The notes: generated from the letters alone by a model not told the origin. A stretch of 64,000 bases of DNA from Rhodospirillales bacterium URHD0017 (GCA_900110395.1 FODP01000003.1:1-64000); one strand, 5' to 3'; positions 1 to 8,357 are shown, numbered from the stretch's first letter. Numbers and translations: made by a program.

Positions 1-1
1 G

Positions 2-307
2 CCGATGCAGAATGCCTTCGTCGAGAGCTTCAACGGGCGGCTGCGCGACGAATGCCTCAACGAGCACGTCTTCACCACGCTCGCCGAGGCCCGATGGATC
101 GTCGAGGCCTGGCGCGTCGACTACAACACGGTAAGGCCGCATGGCCGTCTGGGGCGGTTGCCTCCGGCGGTGTTCGGCGCTACGCGCAGACAGCCCGAAG
201 AGCAACGGGGCGGAACGCTGCGCTCGATCGGGGGCTTCGCGCCCCGCCCCGTTGCACCATCAACTACGAGAGCAAAAGAGGAACAGACTCAATCTGCTGA
301 CGTATGA
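2..307 (+). mobile_element. IS3-family transposase, C-terminal fragment (cut by window edge)
   Basis: This is the last ~100 residues of an rve/DDE integrase-core transposase. It carries NAFVESFNGRLRDECLNEH, in which the Glu of RDEC is the usual third acidic residue of the DDE triad, followed by the terminal YNTVRPHGRLG motif seen in IS3-type OrfB proteins. The reading frame is open at the left edge, so the 5' part lies outside the window and completeness cannot be judged. The product would catalyse cut-and-paste or copy-out transposition. Its position at the start of a recombinase/relaxase region supports a mobile-island setting. No terminal inverted repeat could be assigned from this end alone. 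Confidence 0.85.
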
Positions 308-471
308 GATGCGGGGAGCAGGTCATATGGCCTCGTCTTAGCTTCCGCACTCAAGACCTCGTTCACAACGGACATTGATAACCGAAGATTGCGCGCAATC
401 GCAGCCGGCTTCATGCCGGCGCGGTACGAGGCCCTGATCAGGCTGATCTTTCCCGCTGGAACAGAAGTCAC
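289..471 (-). CDS. Small HTH-like hypothetical protein
   Basis: A 60-residue reading frame on the minus strand. Its centre (KISLIRASYRAGMKPAAIARNL, then LSMSVVNEVL) has the pattern of a helix-turn-helix, with an Ala-Ile-Ala positioning helix and a following Ser-rich recognition helix. No named family is recognised. Its 3' end overlaps the transposase tail by 19 bases on the opposite strand. It could be a small DNA-binding protein of the island or a non-coding frame. The HTH-like composition is the only positive evidence. Confidence 0.35.
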   Translation of the reverse strand: MTSVPAGKISLIRASYRAGMKPAAIARNLRLSMSVVNEVLSAEAKTRPYDLLPASHTSAD

Positions 472-564
472 CGCGTCGCGCGTGCCTTGCCGGTTTCTCG
501 AGTTCTTTGCTGGAAGTGCCGGCTGAACCGCGGAGACCTTCCTCGTGATTGGACCTGCGCTGGT

Positions 565-765
565 CTAAAGGCGGCGCGCAATCTCGATCTCGACGCTGGC
601 CCGCAATGTCTCGAGATCGTCATCGCTCAGAAACTGCAATGTCTGGGCGAGGTTCGTCGGCAGCGCAATCTTGGGAACGTCAGTTGGGCCAACACTCGGC
701 GCCGGTTGATCCGTCTCCGGCACCGGAGGCTGGGCACTTGTGCTTGTTGGCTTGGATGAAGCCAT
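565..765 (-). CDS. Small hypothetical protein, Pro-rich N-terminus
   Basis: A 66-residue minus-strand ORF. The N-terminal half is low-complexity Ser/Thr/Pro (MASSKPTSTSAQPPVPETDQ). The C-terminal half is helical and amphipathic (LPTNLAQTLQFLSDDDLETL, then RASVEIEIARR), which looks like a genuine coding segment. It lies just left of and divergent from the DUF3489/DUF2924/recombinase cassette. No function can be assigned. The short length and lack of a recognised domain keep confidence moderate. Confidence 0.45.
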   Translation of the reverse strand: MASSKPTSTSAQPPVPETDQPAPSVGPTDVPKIALPTNLAQTLQFLSDDDLETLRASVEIEIARRL

Positions 766-965
766 TTCTTCGAAGAGTGCCGCAACATGCGGTCACCAGC
801 AACGTCCGAATGCCCCCCTCAATGTCGCGAGCGACCGAGCCATGGAAGTATCGGGCGGTGGGTATTTTCGCAATGCCATGATCGGCTTGCTGGCTTGAGA
901 AGGTGAGCAAAGGAAGCATGCATGCTGGGGCCGGTACCAAGCCGGTGATGCAACACATGGAGCCC

Positions 966-1251
966 ATGATGACGAAGCAAAAGAAGACAACTACCAAGCC
1001 TACGCCGGGGGGCCAAGCCCCGCACGCCGCCGGCACAGGCCGCCGCCGCACCAAAAACCAAGCTCGGGCGGCTGGAAGGGATGTTGCGGCGGGCCGAGGG
1101 CGCGACCATCGGCCAGATCGCCAAGGCGCTGGACTGGCAGATGCACAGCGTGCGCGGTGCGATCTCAGGATCGCTGAAGAAGAAGCAGGGCCTTACCGTC
1201 GTGGCCGAGAAGACCGCCGACGGTGAGCGAGTCTATCGGATCGCCGGCTGA
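966..1251 (+). pseudogene. DUF3489-domain gene with a frameshift in a G6 run
   Basis: An ATG at 966, with GGAG about eight bases upstream, opens a Lys/Thr-rich start (MTKQKKTTTKPTPGG). The recognisable DUF3489 winged-helix-like domain (KLGRLEGMLRRAEGATIG, then KALDWQMHSVRGAISG and KKKQGLTVV) is in the next frame and ends at the TGA at 1249-1251. The two halves join if one G is removed from the run at 1007-1012. The gene normally sits upstream of DUF2924 and a large serine recombinase, exactly as here. Either it is inactivated, or the run supports slippage, or there is a sequencing error. Internal initiation at the ATG at 1081 would give only a truncated domain. Confidence 0.7.
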
Positions 1252-1747
1252 TCAATCCCCGATGCGATCCGATCGCGAACAAGCGCTGGAGGCCGAGATC
1301 TCCCGTATACGGGCGCTCGGCCTCAACGAGCTTCGCTCCCTGTGGCACTCGACATTCCACACGCCCCCTCCACCTTCCTTCACCAAAGACCTTATTGCCC
1401 GGTTCATCTGCTGGCATGTCCAGGAACAAGGCTTGGGCGGTCTCGATCACAAAGCCACCAAGCTCCTGGAGGGTCTGGCACGAGGCGACAAGCCAGGAGC
1501 GGATCGCTTGAGACGCCTCAAGGTCGGCACAGTCCTGGTCAGGGAATACCAGGGCGAGCGCCATACGGTAACGGTCGTAAGCGACGGATACGTGTGGCGC
1601 GACACCACCTACGCGAGCCTCTCGACCATCGCGCGTTCCATCACCGGTACCGCCTGGAGCGGCCCACGGTTTTTTGGGGTCCGTGCCGTCGGGAGCCGAC
1701 CGGTGCGTGGTGAGCACGCGAAGGGCCTTGGCGATGCCGGCAGTTGA
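1223..1747 (+). CDS. DUF2924 domain-containing protein
   Basis: A 174-residue protein of the DUF2924 family, of unknown biochemical function, typically co-encoded with phage-type serine recombinases. Recognisable blocks are EAEISRIRALGLNELRSLW, a basic middle segment, and the C-terminal REYQGERHTVTVVSDGYVW followed by YASLSTIARSITGTAWSG and PRFFG. The GTG at 1223 overlaps the preceding DUF3489 frame. An ATG at 1262 is an alternative start that keeps the whole domain. Its 3' end overlaps the recombinase start by about 14 bases, suggesting translational coupling. The tail after PRFFG appears extended relative to what I expect of the family. Confidence 0.85.
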   Translation: MSESIGSPADQSPMRSDREQALEAEISRIRALGLNELRSLWHSTFHTPPPPSFTKDLIARFICWHVQEQGLGGLDHKATKLLEGLARGDKPGADRLRRLKVGTVLVREYQGERHTVTVVSDGYVWRDTTYASLSTIARSITGTAWSGPRFFGVRAVGSRPVRGEHAKGLGDAGS

Positions 1748-3398
1748 TCATCGGAAACGCCGCTCGCAGCTCGCGATGAAGCGACCCGCACAAAAGACCT
1801 TCCGCTGCGCTATCTATACCCGCAAGTCCACCGAACATAACCTCGACCTCGAATTCAACTCGCTCGACGCCCAGCGCGAGGCCTGCGAGGCCTACATCAA
1901 AAGCCAGGCCCATGAAGGTTGGCGGCTGCTGGGTGACAACTACGACGATGGCGGCGTGTCGGGCGCTTCGTTGGAGCGCCCTGCGCTACAGGAACTGCTG
2001 TCCGATATACGGGCCGGCAGGATCGATATCGTGGTGGTCTACAAGGTCGACCGACTGACCCGCTCGCTCGCCGACTTTGCCAAGCTGGTCGAGTTGTTCG
2101 ACCGCCACGCAGTGTCGTTTGTCTCGATAACGCAGTCGTTCAACACGACCTCGAGCATGGGCCGGCTCACTCTTAATGTGCTGCTATCCTTCGCTCAGTT
2201 CGAGCGCGAGGTCATCGGCGAGCGGGTGCGTGACAAGATCGCTGCCTCCAAGCGCAAGGGCATCTGGGTCGGCGGACCTGTGCCTCTGGGCTACCGGGTC
2301 GCCGACAAGAAAGTCGTCGCGATCCCAGATGAAGCGGTGGCGGTCCGTACAATCTTTACCCGCTATCTCGAGCTTGGATCCATTGGCGCCCTGACCAAGG
2401 ACCTCGACCGGCGTGGTGTCCGCACGAAGACAACCCGGCTTGTTGGCGGCAGGGTACGGGGCGGCATCCGTTTTGCGACCGGTGCACTTGCTCATTTGCT
2501 CAAGAACCGCTTCTACATTGGCGAGGTCGCCTATCGCGGCGCGATCCATGCCGGTGGGCATCCGGCGATCATCGAGCGGGAGCTGTTCGAGGCCATGCAG
2601 GCCAGGCTCGCGGAAAATGCCGTGGGGCGTAGGATAAGGCTCAGAAGCTCGCCGGCCATTCTGACCGGCCGCATTTTCGACGACCGGGGCAACCGCATGA
2701 GCCCCTCGCACACCAACAAGGGTGGTGTGCGCTACCGGTACTATGTTTCGCATGCCATCCTGCAGCGGAGGCAGAACGAAGTTGGCAGCGTCGGGCGCGT
2801 GCCCGCTGCCGAGATTGAGACGCTTGTGCTCGAGGGCATCCGCAGCTGCCTGGCATCAGGCGACGAAGCTGCTTCCGGCATCGCCGACCGAGATCTGATC
2901 GTTCAGCGGGTCCAGGCGGTGACCATCAAGCCTAGGGGCGTGGAAGACAGGCTCCTCCTGGCAAGCAAGCCGCCATTTGACAACACCTGCGCCCCGGGAT
3001 CTGACGATTTGCATCCCGACAGCCTGCCAACGACCGTCATCACACTGCCCTGGACGTCTCCCGGGTTTACTGCCGTCAAAGGCATCCTTCACTTCCCCTC
3101 TGCAGCAGGGCCCACACTGAGTTCGGAGAGCCGCGATGCCCTGCTCGGCGCCATCGCCAAAGCCAGGCGATGGATCAATGACCTTCGGCATGGCCGAACT
3201 GCGTCGTTCGAGGACATCGCGAAGCAAGTAGGCCAGGGTGAACGGCATATACGCCTGCTGGCTCCCCTCGCCTTCTTATCGCCCCGGATCATCTCGGCGA
3301 TCATTGAAGGTACCGCCCCCGCAAGTGTCACCGTCACTGGTCTCGCCCGAGCCTTGCCGTACTCCTGGGCCGAGCAGGAACACAGCATCGGTCTATAG
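1734..3398 (+). CDS. Large serine recombinase (resolvase/recombinase family)
   Basis: The N-terminal resolvase domain has the nucleophile context AIYTRKST (Ser about residue 32) and NSLDAQREACEAY. The helix region carries KVDRLTRSLADF and RLTLNVLLSFAQFEREVIGE. The Recombinase domain follows at about residues 170-300. The zinc-ribbon region lacks its usual cysteines. A C-terminal ~150-residue tail resembles those of rhizobial recombinases next to DUF2924. ATG 1734 is preferred because AAGGG lies eight bases upstream and it overlaps the DUF2924 stop. ATG 1776 is the alternative. The protein would catalyse site-specific DNA integration, excision or inversion. No att sites for it are identified. 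Confidence 0.93.
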   Translation: MPAVDHRKRRSQLAMKRPAQKTFRCAIYTRKSTEHNLDLEFNSLDAQREACEAYIKSQAHEGWRLLGDNYDDGGVSGASLERPALQELLSDIRAGRIDIVVVYKVDRLTRSLADFAKLVELFDRHAVSFVSITQSFNTTSSMGRLTLNVLLSFAQFEREVIGERVRDKIAASKRKGIWVGGPVPLGYRVADKKVVAIPDEAVAVRTIFTRYLELGSIGALTKDLDRRGVRTKTTRLVGGRVRGGIRFATGALAHLLKNRFYIGEVAYRGAIHAGGHPAIIERELFEAMQARLAENAVGRRIRLRSSPAILTGRIFDDRGNRMSPSHTNKGGVRYRYYVSHAILQRRQNEVGSVGRVPAAEIETLVLEGIRSCLASGDEAASGIADRDLIVQRVQAVTIKPRGVEDRLLLASKPPFDNTCAPGSDDLHPDSLPTTVITLPWTSPGFTAVKGILHFPSAAGPTLSSESRDALLGAIAKARRWINDLRHGRTASFEDIAKQVGQGERHIRLLAPLAFLSPRIISAIIEGTAPASVTVTGLARALPYSWAEQEHSIGL

Positions 3399-3933
3399 CG
3401 AACCGCCTTTAAGCAGCGACGGACGGAAGTTGGGGCACAATGGTCGCGCGGACCCGTTGCGCTCAACTCCTATGCCCGCCCTCAGTACCTGTCGAACCGG
3501 TCTCGGGCATCGCAAAACGGAAACCGGAAAACGACGCCCTGAGACTGGCGCCACGCACGGATCAATTTCGCCCGCATCGTCCTTGAACCGGCTCCCAGAG
3601 ACTGACCCGGGTCAGCCTAACCCACGGAAATGTCGGCACTTCCACCACACCCGGAAATCGCGTCGCTGAGACTCATGTGGCTGGCTGGGGTGGCAGGATT
3701 CGAACCCGGGAATGGCCGAACCAAAGTCCTCAATCCTACCATAGGGCTACGCCCAATCGAGTAGACATCGCCGGTTTCGATGGCCTGACGCCGAGCAACT
3801 CGGCGGCGCTAGAGAAACTGCCGGCCTTAGCAGGGTTACGCACAACGTGGCCTTTGACGGCCGGCACGATCGGAGGCCGATGACGCAAGGCAGGTCTGGG
3901 TCACGTCGCCGCCTGAAAGCGCCAATGTGGCGG
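3399..3933. other. Intergenic region without a gene, containing a tRNA relic
   Basis: Between the serine recombinase stop and the relaxase stop I see no credible coding sequence on either strand. The only structured element is the degenerate tRNA-Gln at 3682-3756, annotated separately. Base composition is slightly less GC-rich than in flanking genes. Small reading frames through this stretch are short and have no recognisable domain. Confidence 0.5.
3682..3756 (-). pseudogene. Degenerate tRNA-Gln (TTG) relic
   Basis: Reading the minus strand, the 3' part is clearly tRNA-like: a GGGTTCGAATCC T-loop core, then an acceptor strand ending CACCCCA-G-CCA at 3682. The anticodon loop reads CTTTGGT, giving anticodon TTG (Gln), and the D-region keeps TGGTA. 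The stems are damaged: about two mismatches in the acceptor stem, two in the anticodon stem and two in the T stem. It is therefore probably a non-functional relic, or a mobile-element-borne tRNA under relaxed selection, rather than a working gene. Confidence 0.6.
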
Positions 3934-6039
3934 TCAGACTCCCAAACCTAATTTGCGGCCGAGTGACCAGTTTACATCGCCGCCGGGCGTGGCGACGCCC
4001 GAGATCTGGCGACCGATATGCTGCTCGAGCGCGGGCCGCCAGGGCACGAGGCTGAAGCCCAGTCCATCATCGATCATGGCGAACCGGCCGCTGGAAAGCT
4101 GCGTAGAACCGACCAGCTGGCCGCTGACATAGTTGCCGGGAACAGCGGGTCGCCAATCCCGTCCGCGTTCGGCCGCGAGCACCGTGCCGGCTCGTTCTAC
4201 GTCGCGGGCCTCGAGCCGCTGGACCAAGTCTCGCGGTGCTCGGGGCCGGCCATCGCCAAGGTCCGTGGCATATCCCTTGTCAGTGAGCCATTGCCGGCGC
4301 CGATCCATTGCCGTCGCCACCTCCCGGCCGAAACCCGCATCGGCCAAGGCCGTGCGCTCCCGGGACGCCAGCTCGCGGTCAAGCCAGGTGGCCCCGTCGT
4401 GGCTGGTCTGCTGCTCCAGGCCCATGGGGGACAGAACCCTGATGCTGCCGTTCGTCCGGTCCCTGGTCCGATCGTAGGCCTGCCCGCGCGCCGGAAGGTC
4501 GGCCGGGATGCGCCACTGGTCGGGGTCGATCCGCTCGACATGGCCGGCGCGGCGCAACGCCTCCAGCCGACGGACGTGGGAACGGACGTACGCAGCGGGA
4601 TCGCCACCCAGCCGCTCGATGGTGCCGACGGCTTGTTCCAGATGCTTGGCTAGACGATAGACGCCTTCCTTCCCGGCAATGGCCAGGATGTTGCGGTCCG
4701 CGGCGCGCGGGCCGGTCGGCCCGGCGCCGGCTGCCACGATCATGCCCCGCTGGACCTCCTCGGCTCGGGCCGGGTCCATCTCGATGTGATGGACACGCCC
4801 GTCCACGCCGTCGATCACCAGCCGCACCCGCTCGCCCATCTCGTCGCCACCCAGGCCCTTTTCGAGCACACGGCCGACGATCGGCTCCGTCGTCTTCTGC
4901 CCGTGCAGGACATAGGCCGTAATTGGGCGGGCCTCCGCCAGGCCTTCCCGGCTCAATGCCCGGTGCATGGTCTTGATGATGTCGCCGCGCTCGCCGAGCT
5001 CTCGCAAAGCGCTTTCCGCCCTGGGCGACAGGCTCCAACGCCCGACCTCGACCTCAGTGGCAAGACCCATGCGCTCCAACTTGCGCGCCCGCTGGATCAG
5101 CAGGGCCCGGTTCTGCCGCAGGCTGTCCATCATGTCTCTGTCTGGCCGCAGGTCAGCGAACTCGTTGCGGCTGCGCTGCTCGGCGATCAGCATGCGGTCC
5201 AACCGCGTGAAGCGATCGACATCGACTTCCCGCTCCAGGCTACGCGCAACCTCCTGCTCGGTCTGCCGGCCGAGCTCGCGGGTCACAACCTCGCTCGCCC
5301 GCTCCCGGATGCCGTGGGCGATGTAGTCGCCGGCAATGTTGAGCGTCTTGCCGTCGTCGGTCACGCCCCGGACGATGATGTGGGTGTGGGGATGGCCGGT
5401 GTTGTGGTGGTCGACCGCAATCCAGTCGAGCTTCGTGCCAAGATCGGCTTCCATCTCCTTCATCAGATCGCGCGTGGTGGCGCGGGGATCGGCGAGTTCG
5501 ACGCCATCCTCGGCCGACACGATCAAGCGGAACTGGTGACGGTCCTCGCGGCCGCGTTCGACGAACGCGCGTCCGTCTTCCACATCCAATTCGGCCGAAT
5601 AGACCTGGCCCTTCTCGCCGTCCTTCGTCACGCCGTCTCGTTGGAGATAGCGCAGGTGAGCGTCGACCGCTTTGGCACTGACGAAGGCGCGGCCGCGCGT
5701 CGCCCCGCGTTGGGGGTTGAGCTTCACGGCCCGGGCCTTGACCGCGACGCGCCGCGCCCTCGTACGAATCCCACCATTCCGGCTCCAGGAGCTGCGATTC
5801 TTCAGCGCCGCCGCGACCGCTGTGCCGCGGCCACGCGCATTGAACCGGCCGCTTCCCTTCCCTGCGCCGCTCAGGCGGGACGGATCGCCACCGGCTCGGC
5901 GGATTGCTTGCTGGATCTGTCCCGCAAAGCTGGTCGGACGAGCGCGGACACCACGCAACCGGCGTCCGCCAGGTCGTTCGCCACTCTGGTCGCGGATCTT
6001 GCCAGGGCGGAGTCGAAAGTCGTCATCATCGTGTGGCAT
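3934..6039 (-). CDS. HUH relaxase (TraI/VirD2-like, DUF3363 type)
   Basis: A 701-residue conjugative relaxase. After a basic N-terminus, the nicking domain carries a conserved Tyr in DAHLRYLQRDG (about residue 131), the DWIAVDHHNTGHPHTHIIVRG region with the HPHTH metal triad (about residues 216-220), and a long C-terminal region typical of DUF3363 relaxases in rhizobial integrative elements. It would nick oriT and carry the strand during transfer. The start at MPHDDDDF fits relatives better than an upstream ATG at 6081. No other mobilisation gene is intact nearby, so transfer would need help from elsewhere. The reading frame is full-length. Confidence 0.9.
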   Translation of the reverse strand: MPHDDDDFRLRPGKIRDQSGERPGGRRLRGVRARPTSFAGQIQQAIRRAGGDPSRLSGAGKGSGRFNARGRGTAVAAALKNRSSWSRNGGIRTRARRVAVKARAVKLNPQRGATRGRAFVSAKAVDAHLRYLQRDGVTKDGEKGQVYSAELDVEDGRAFVERGREDRHQFRLIVSAEDGVELADPRATTRDLMKEMEADLGTKLDWIAVDHHNTGHPHTHIIVRGVTDDGKTLNIAGDYIAHGIRERASEVVTRELGRQTEQEVARSLEREVDVDRFTRLDRMLIAEQRSRNEFADLRPDRDMMDSLRQNRALLIQRARKLERMGLATEVEVGRWSLSPRAESALRELGERGDIIKTMHRALSREGLAEARPITAYVLHGQKTTEPIVGRVLEKGLGGDEMGERVRLVIDGVDGRVHHIEMDPARAEEVQRGMIVAAGAGPTGPRAADRNILAIAGKEGVYRLAKHLEQAVGTIERLGGDPAAYVRSHVRRLEALRRAGHVERIDPDQWRIPADLPARGQAYDRTRDRTNGSIRVLSPMGLEQQTSHDGATWLDRELASRERTALADAGFGREVATAMDRRRQWLTDKGYATDLGDGRPRAPRDLVQRLEARDVERAGTVLAAERGRDWRPAVPGNYVSGQLVGSTQLSSGRFAMIDDGLGFSLVPWRPALEQHIGRQISGVATPGGDVNWSLGRKLGLGV

Positions 6040-6277
6040 GGCATGACGATTGGAAGCTGCGCGAAGGCTTGCAAGACGCAAACTGTACGCGTCGGCGCTT
6101 GGCGTAGAAAAGGTCGCGCTGGCGTAGCGTGTCCTCGAGCGACGGCGCTCGGAGCGTTGAAAGCAAAGAGGAAATCGGTCTAAGAGCCAGCACGTCCCGA
6201 TCGGGGAGCTGTTGGAAGGCGCTCAGGAAACAACGTGCAGACAGGCTTTCAAGCGCATCGCGCCACCAGCGGGGCAA
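6026..6277 (-). CDS. Possible short hypothetical ORF upstream of the relaxase
   Basis: An 83-residue minus-strand frame starting with TTG (LPRWWRDALESLSARCFL...) and overlapping the relaxase start by 14 bases. The N-terminal half has a Trp/Leu-rich helical pattern and the C-terminal half is basic. No family is recognised and no ribosome site is convincing. It may be the degraded end of a mobilisation gene or non-coding. It is recorded because it would be the relaxase's immediate upstream partner. Confidence 0.25.
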   Translation of the reverse strand: MPRWWRDALESLSARCFLSAFQQLPDRDVLALRPISSLLSTLRAPSLEDTLRQRDLFYAKRRRVQFASCKPSRSFQSSCHATR

Positions 6278-6323
6278 CCCGCTTTATCTTGCCGTCCTAA
6301 TCGGTGGGATGAGGCTGATCTTG

Positions 6324-6413
6324 TTCGCCATCGTCGTCTTCGCCATCGTCGTCTTCGCCATCGTCGTCTTCGCCATCGTCGTCTTCGCCATCGTCGTCTT
6401 CGCCATCGTCGTC
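6324..6413. repeat. Tandem repeat, six perfect copies of a 15-bp unit
   Basis: Six uninterrupted identical copies of ttcgccatcgtcgtc. On the minus strand the unit reads Asp-Asp-Asp-Gly-Glu. That frame runs from a TGA at 6429-6431 through the repeats into QDQPHPTD and a stop, so it could be the acidic C-terminal tail of a disrupted gene. On the plus strand it reads Phe-Ala-Ile-Val-Val, an artificially hydrophobic repeat. The perfect identity suggests recent expansion by slippage. Confidence 0.95.
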
Positions 6414-6764
6414 TCTCCTCTTGGCTAGTCAACGCCCTTGTTCTGGTCGCGGCAAGAGCCCGTGCCACGACAGCTGAGAGTCCCGGTGCGCCGTGCAGTC
6501 CTCCGCGCTCAGCGACCGGTTGATCGGACTGCGTGGTTGCACGCGCCGAGCCGTCGCGGCGCATGTTTCCATGAAGTGACAGAGCATCATCGCAAGCACT
6601 CGAGCGTGGTCCGACGACACCGCGAGGGCGTCGGCCACAGGCAAGCCAACGTGCGTTCCGTCGTCTTGGTCTCCACCAGTCCTCATCCGCCGCAGCGGAG
6701 CTCCATGGTCAGTTTGCGACCGTCGGAATGACGGAATGCGGCATCGAAGGTGTCGGGCGCGGGC
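6414..6764. other. Degenerate intergenic stretch, no confident gene
   Basis: A minus-strand frame at 6429-6686 encodes 85 residues without a recognisable domain. It is in frame with the DDDGE repeat but separated from it by one TGA (6429-6431). Read together they could be one gene broken by a nonsense mutation, but neither part has a known homologue that I can name. No promoter, RNA or IS end is evident. Confidence 0.3.
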
Positions 6765-7042
6765 TCATGCCTCGGCTCCCAGCAGCTTGCCATCCTTCCT
6801 GTGGCGCGCGCCGCGCGATCGCTGGCGCTGGCCGCCGACGTAGCAGGTTCCATCCGTCCACATCGCGTGCATGATCACCGCCAGCTTGCGCGCTACGGCC
6901 ACCGTCGCCTTGCGGTGGCAGCTGCGCTTGGCCAGCGCTAAGCCCACGTCCGCACCTTGTCGCGCCCCTTGGAGCGCGTCATCAGCGCCGACGCCGCCTC
7001 GTACAACGCCCACCGGACGTCCGGATCGCCGGCCCGGCGGCA
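6765..7042 (-). pseudogene. IS110-family transposase remnant (C-terminal, frameshifted)
   Basis: Minus-strand translation shows the C-terminal IS110/Transposase_20 signature in two frames. RAGDPDVRWALYEAASALM and TRSKGRDKVRTW occur in one frame. LALAKRSCHRKATVAVARKL and AVIMHAMWTDGTCYVG follow in another. The switch is a single-base frameshift near 6940. The RuvC-like N-terminal half is absent. This is a dead insertion sequence, one of several in this part of the island. Confidence 0.75.
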
Positions 7043-7170
7043 ACGAAACATTTTGAGAATGCGTCACCGTCTCACCGACACGACGTTTACACGTTGGCTG
7101 CGTGCGATCGCTGATGCGGAAGTGGCCAAGATCCGCGCGCAAAACGCCAGAATCCTTGCCGGAACCGAAC

Positions 7171-7877
7171 GTGACGAACCCGCAAACGTCGCAAGAGACG
7201 CCGGTTCAAACTGTCCGACGACAAACGCAACCAGGCGGTTCGGCGGTTCTGGGCGATGCATGTGGAGACACTAAACTGGAGCGGCAGGACAGTCAGGCAG
7301 TATGCAGCAGCGAGGAGGCTGTCGAAGCACAGCCTGCGCCGCTGGTAAGATCTGGTCGACAGCGGCGAGGTTGCGATCGACTGGCGCGCCCGACTTCATC
7401 CCAGCGCTCGCCCGAAGACACGCAGCGGTGTTAGCAGCGCTGCTAAGGAATTCTCCGTCGAAACGGAGTTGACAGAACTGCCGACGGCCGGGCCGCAGTA
7501 CGATCGGCGGTCAAACCGACGCAGCTTCACCGATGAACAGAAGCTGGCGATCGTCATGGAGTCGGAGATGCCTGGGGTGAGGGTGGCTGCGGCCTGCCGG
7601 CGTCATGACATCTCCACCAGCATGGTGTTCCGTTGGCGCATCCCGTTCGGCTTCGCTGCGGAGCAACCGGCCAGGCTGCTGTCGGTCGCCGTAGCCGGGA
7701 CGGAAGAGGCAAGCAGCGCGGGTGTCAATGGAGGGGCGCTCGCTGCAGGATCTTCTCCCAGTTCCCGACGGCATGACTGCGGTCGACCTACCCGACGGGC
7801 GCCGTGTGTTCGCCCCGGCGGGCGCCGATCCAGAGGCGGTCCAGGTGCACGTCGCCGAGCGGGAGACCAAGCGATGA
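7171..7877 (+). pseudogene. IS66-type TnpA (OrfA) remnant, multiply disrupted
   Basis: Pieces of an extended IS66-group TnpA are visible: AVRRFWAMHVETLNWSGR, then VRQYAAARRLSKHSLRRW, then an in-frame TAA at 7346-7348, then WRARLHPSARPKTRSG, RSFTDEQKLAIVMESEMPG and RRHDISTSMVFRWR. Near 7700-7740 the frame shifts again before LQDLLPVPDGMTAVDLPDG and AERETKR. A frameshift also lies near 7200. The end overlaps the TnpB start as ATGA, the normal arrangement. The intact protein would be a HTH accessory factor for IS66 transposition. Confidence 0.75.
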
Positions 7878-8111
7878 TGATCGTCCCCCGCAGGCGCAAA
7901 AGTGCACCTGGCGCTTGTCTGCACCGACACGAGGAAGGGCATCCACGGGCTTGCCGCGTTGGTCGAGGAGCAGCTGAAACGAGACCCCTTCTCGGGCCAT
8001 CCGTTCGCCTTCCGCGGCAAACGGGCGTCTATCCTGAAGGTGTTGTTCTGGGATGGGAACAAACTGTGCCTTTTCACCACGCGCATCGATCGGGGCGGCT
8101 TCGTGTGGCCG
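7874..8111 (+). pseudogene. IS66-type TnpB remnant (frameshifted and truncated)
   Basis: The IS66 TnpB core is plain: VHLALVCTDTRKGIHGLAAL, EEQLKRDPFSGHPFAFRGKR and SILKVLFWDGNKLCLFTTR, ending at RGGFVWP. The start MMIVP is joined to the core only after removing one C from the run near 7886, so the frame is broken. Homology stops at about 8111. The nominal frame then runs through unrelated DNA to a TGA at 8156. The large TnpC transposase is missing. Confidence 0.8.
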
Positions 8112-8117
8112 CGGCCC

Positions 8118-8293
8118 AGCGCGACGGCGATCGCGCTGGCAGTGAACGCCCGATGACGGAACAAGGCAAAATCGACCAACGGCCAGACGGCCGATCGTTC
8201 GCTGCGTACGAACAGCGCAAAAAGGGCCGCGGCGAGGACGCAGACGATCATTGCCGGCGAAGCAACCAACGTCCGTAGTTGCCAGCCGTGGTG
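8118..8293 (-). pseudogene. MFS (DHA2-like) transporter fragment
   Basis: On the minus strand an open stretch encodes HHGWQLRTLVASPAMIVCVL, then a hydrophobic helix, then RSERSAVWPLVDFALFRHR and AFTASAIAVAL. The pattern of a membrane helix followed by 'PLVDxxLFRxRAF' is typical of the middle of 14-TM drug:H+ antiporters of the DHA2 family. Only about 58 residues remain. The fragment abuts the truncated IS66 TnpB at about 8112-8118, so the IS or a deletion cut the gene. It is non-functional. Confidence 0.55.
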
Positions 8294-8357
8294 TTGCTAC
8301 TCGGCAACAACCAAATTGGCTTTCCCGCTGCGTTTTATTCCAGGCGGGGCTGCTCGA

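Noticed and set aside
680-1054. Minus-strand 124-aa ORF overlapping the DUF3489 region
   Set aside because: It is Cys- and Met-rich without pattern, overlaps a recognisable DUF3489 start on the other strand, and has no ribosome site that stands out.
4786-6183. Plus-strand 465-codon ORF opposite the relaxase
   Set aside because: The relaxase on the minus strand has complete HUH motifs. The plus-strand frame is a shadow with no domain.
6129-6428. Plus-strand ORF with (FAIVV)6, resembling a long membrane helix
   Set aside because: The hydrophobic repeat is only the complement of the 15-bp tandem repeat. The rest of the ORF has no domain and the frame with DDDGE is more plausible.
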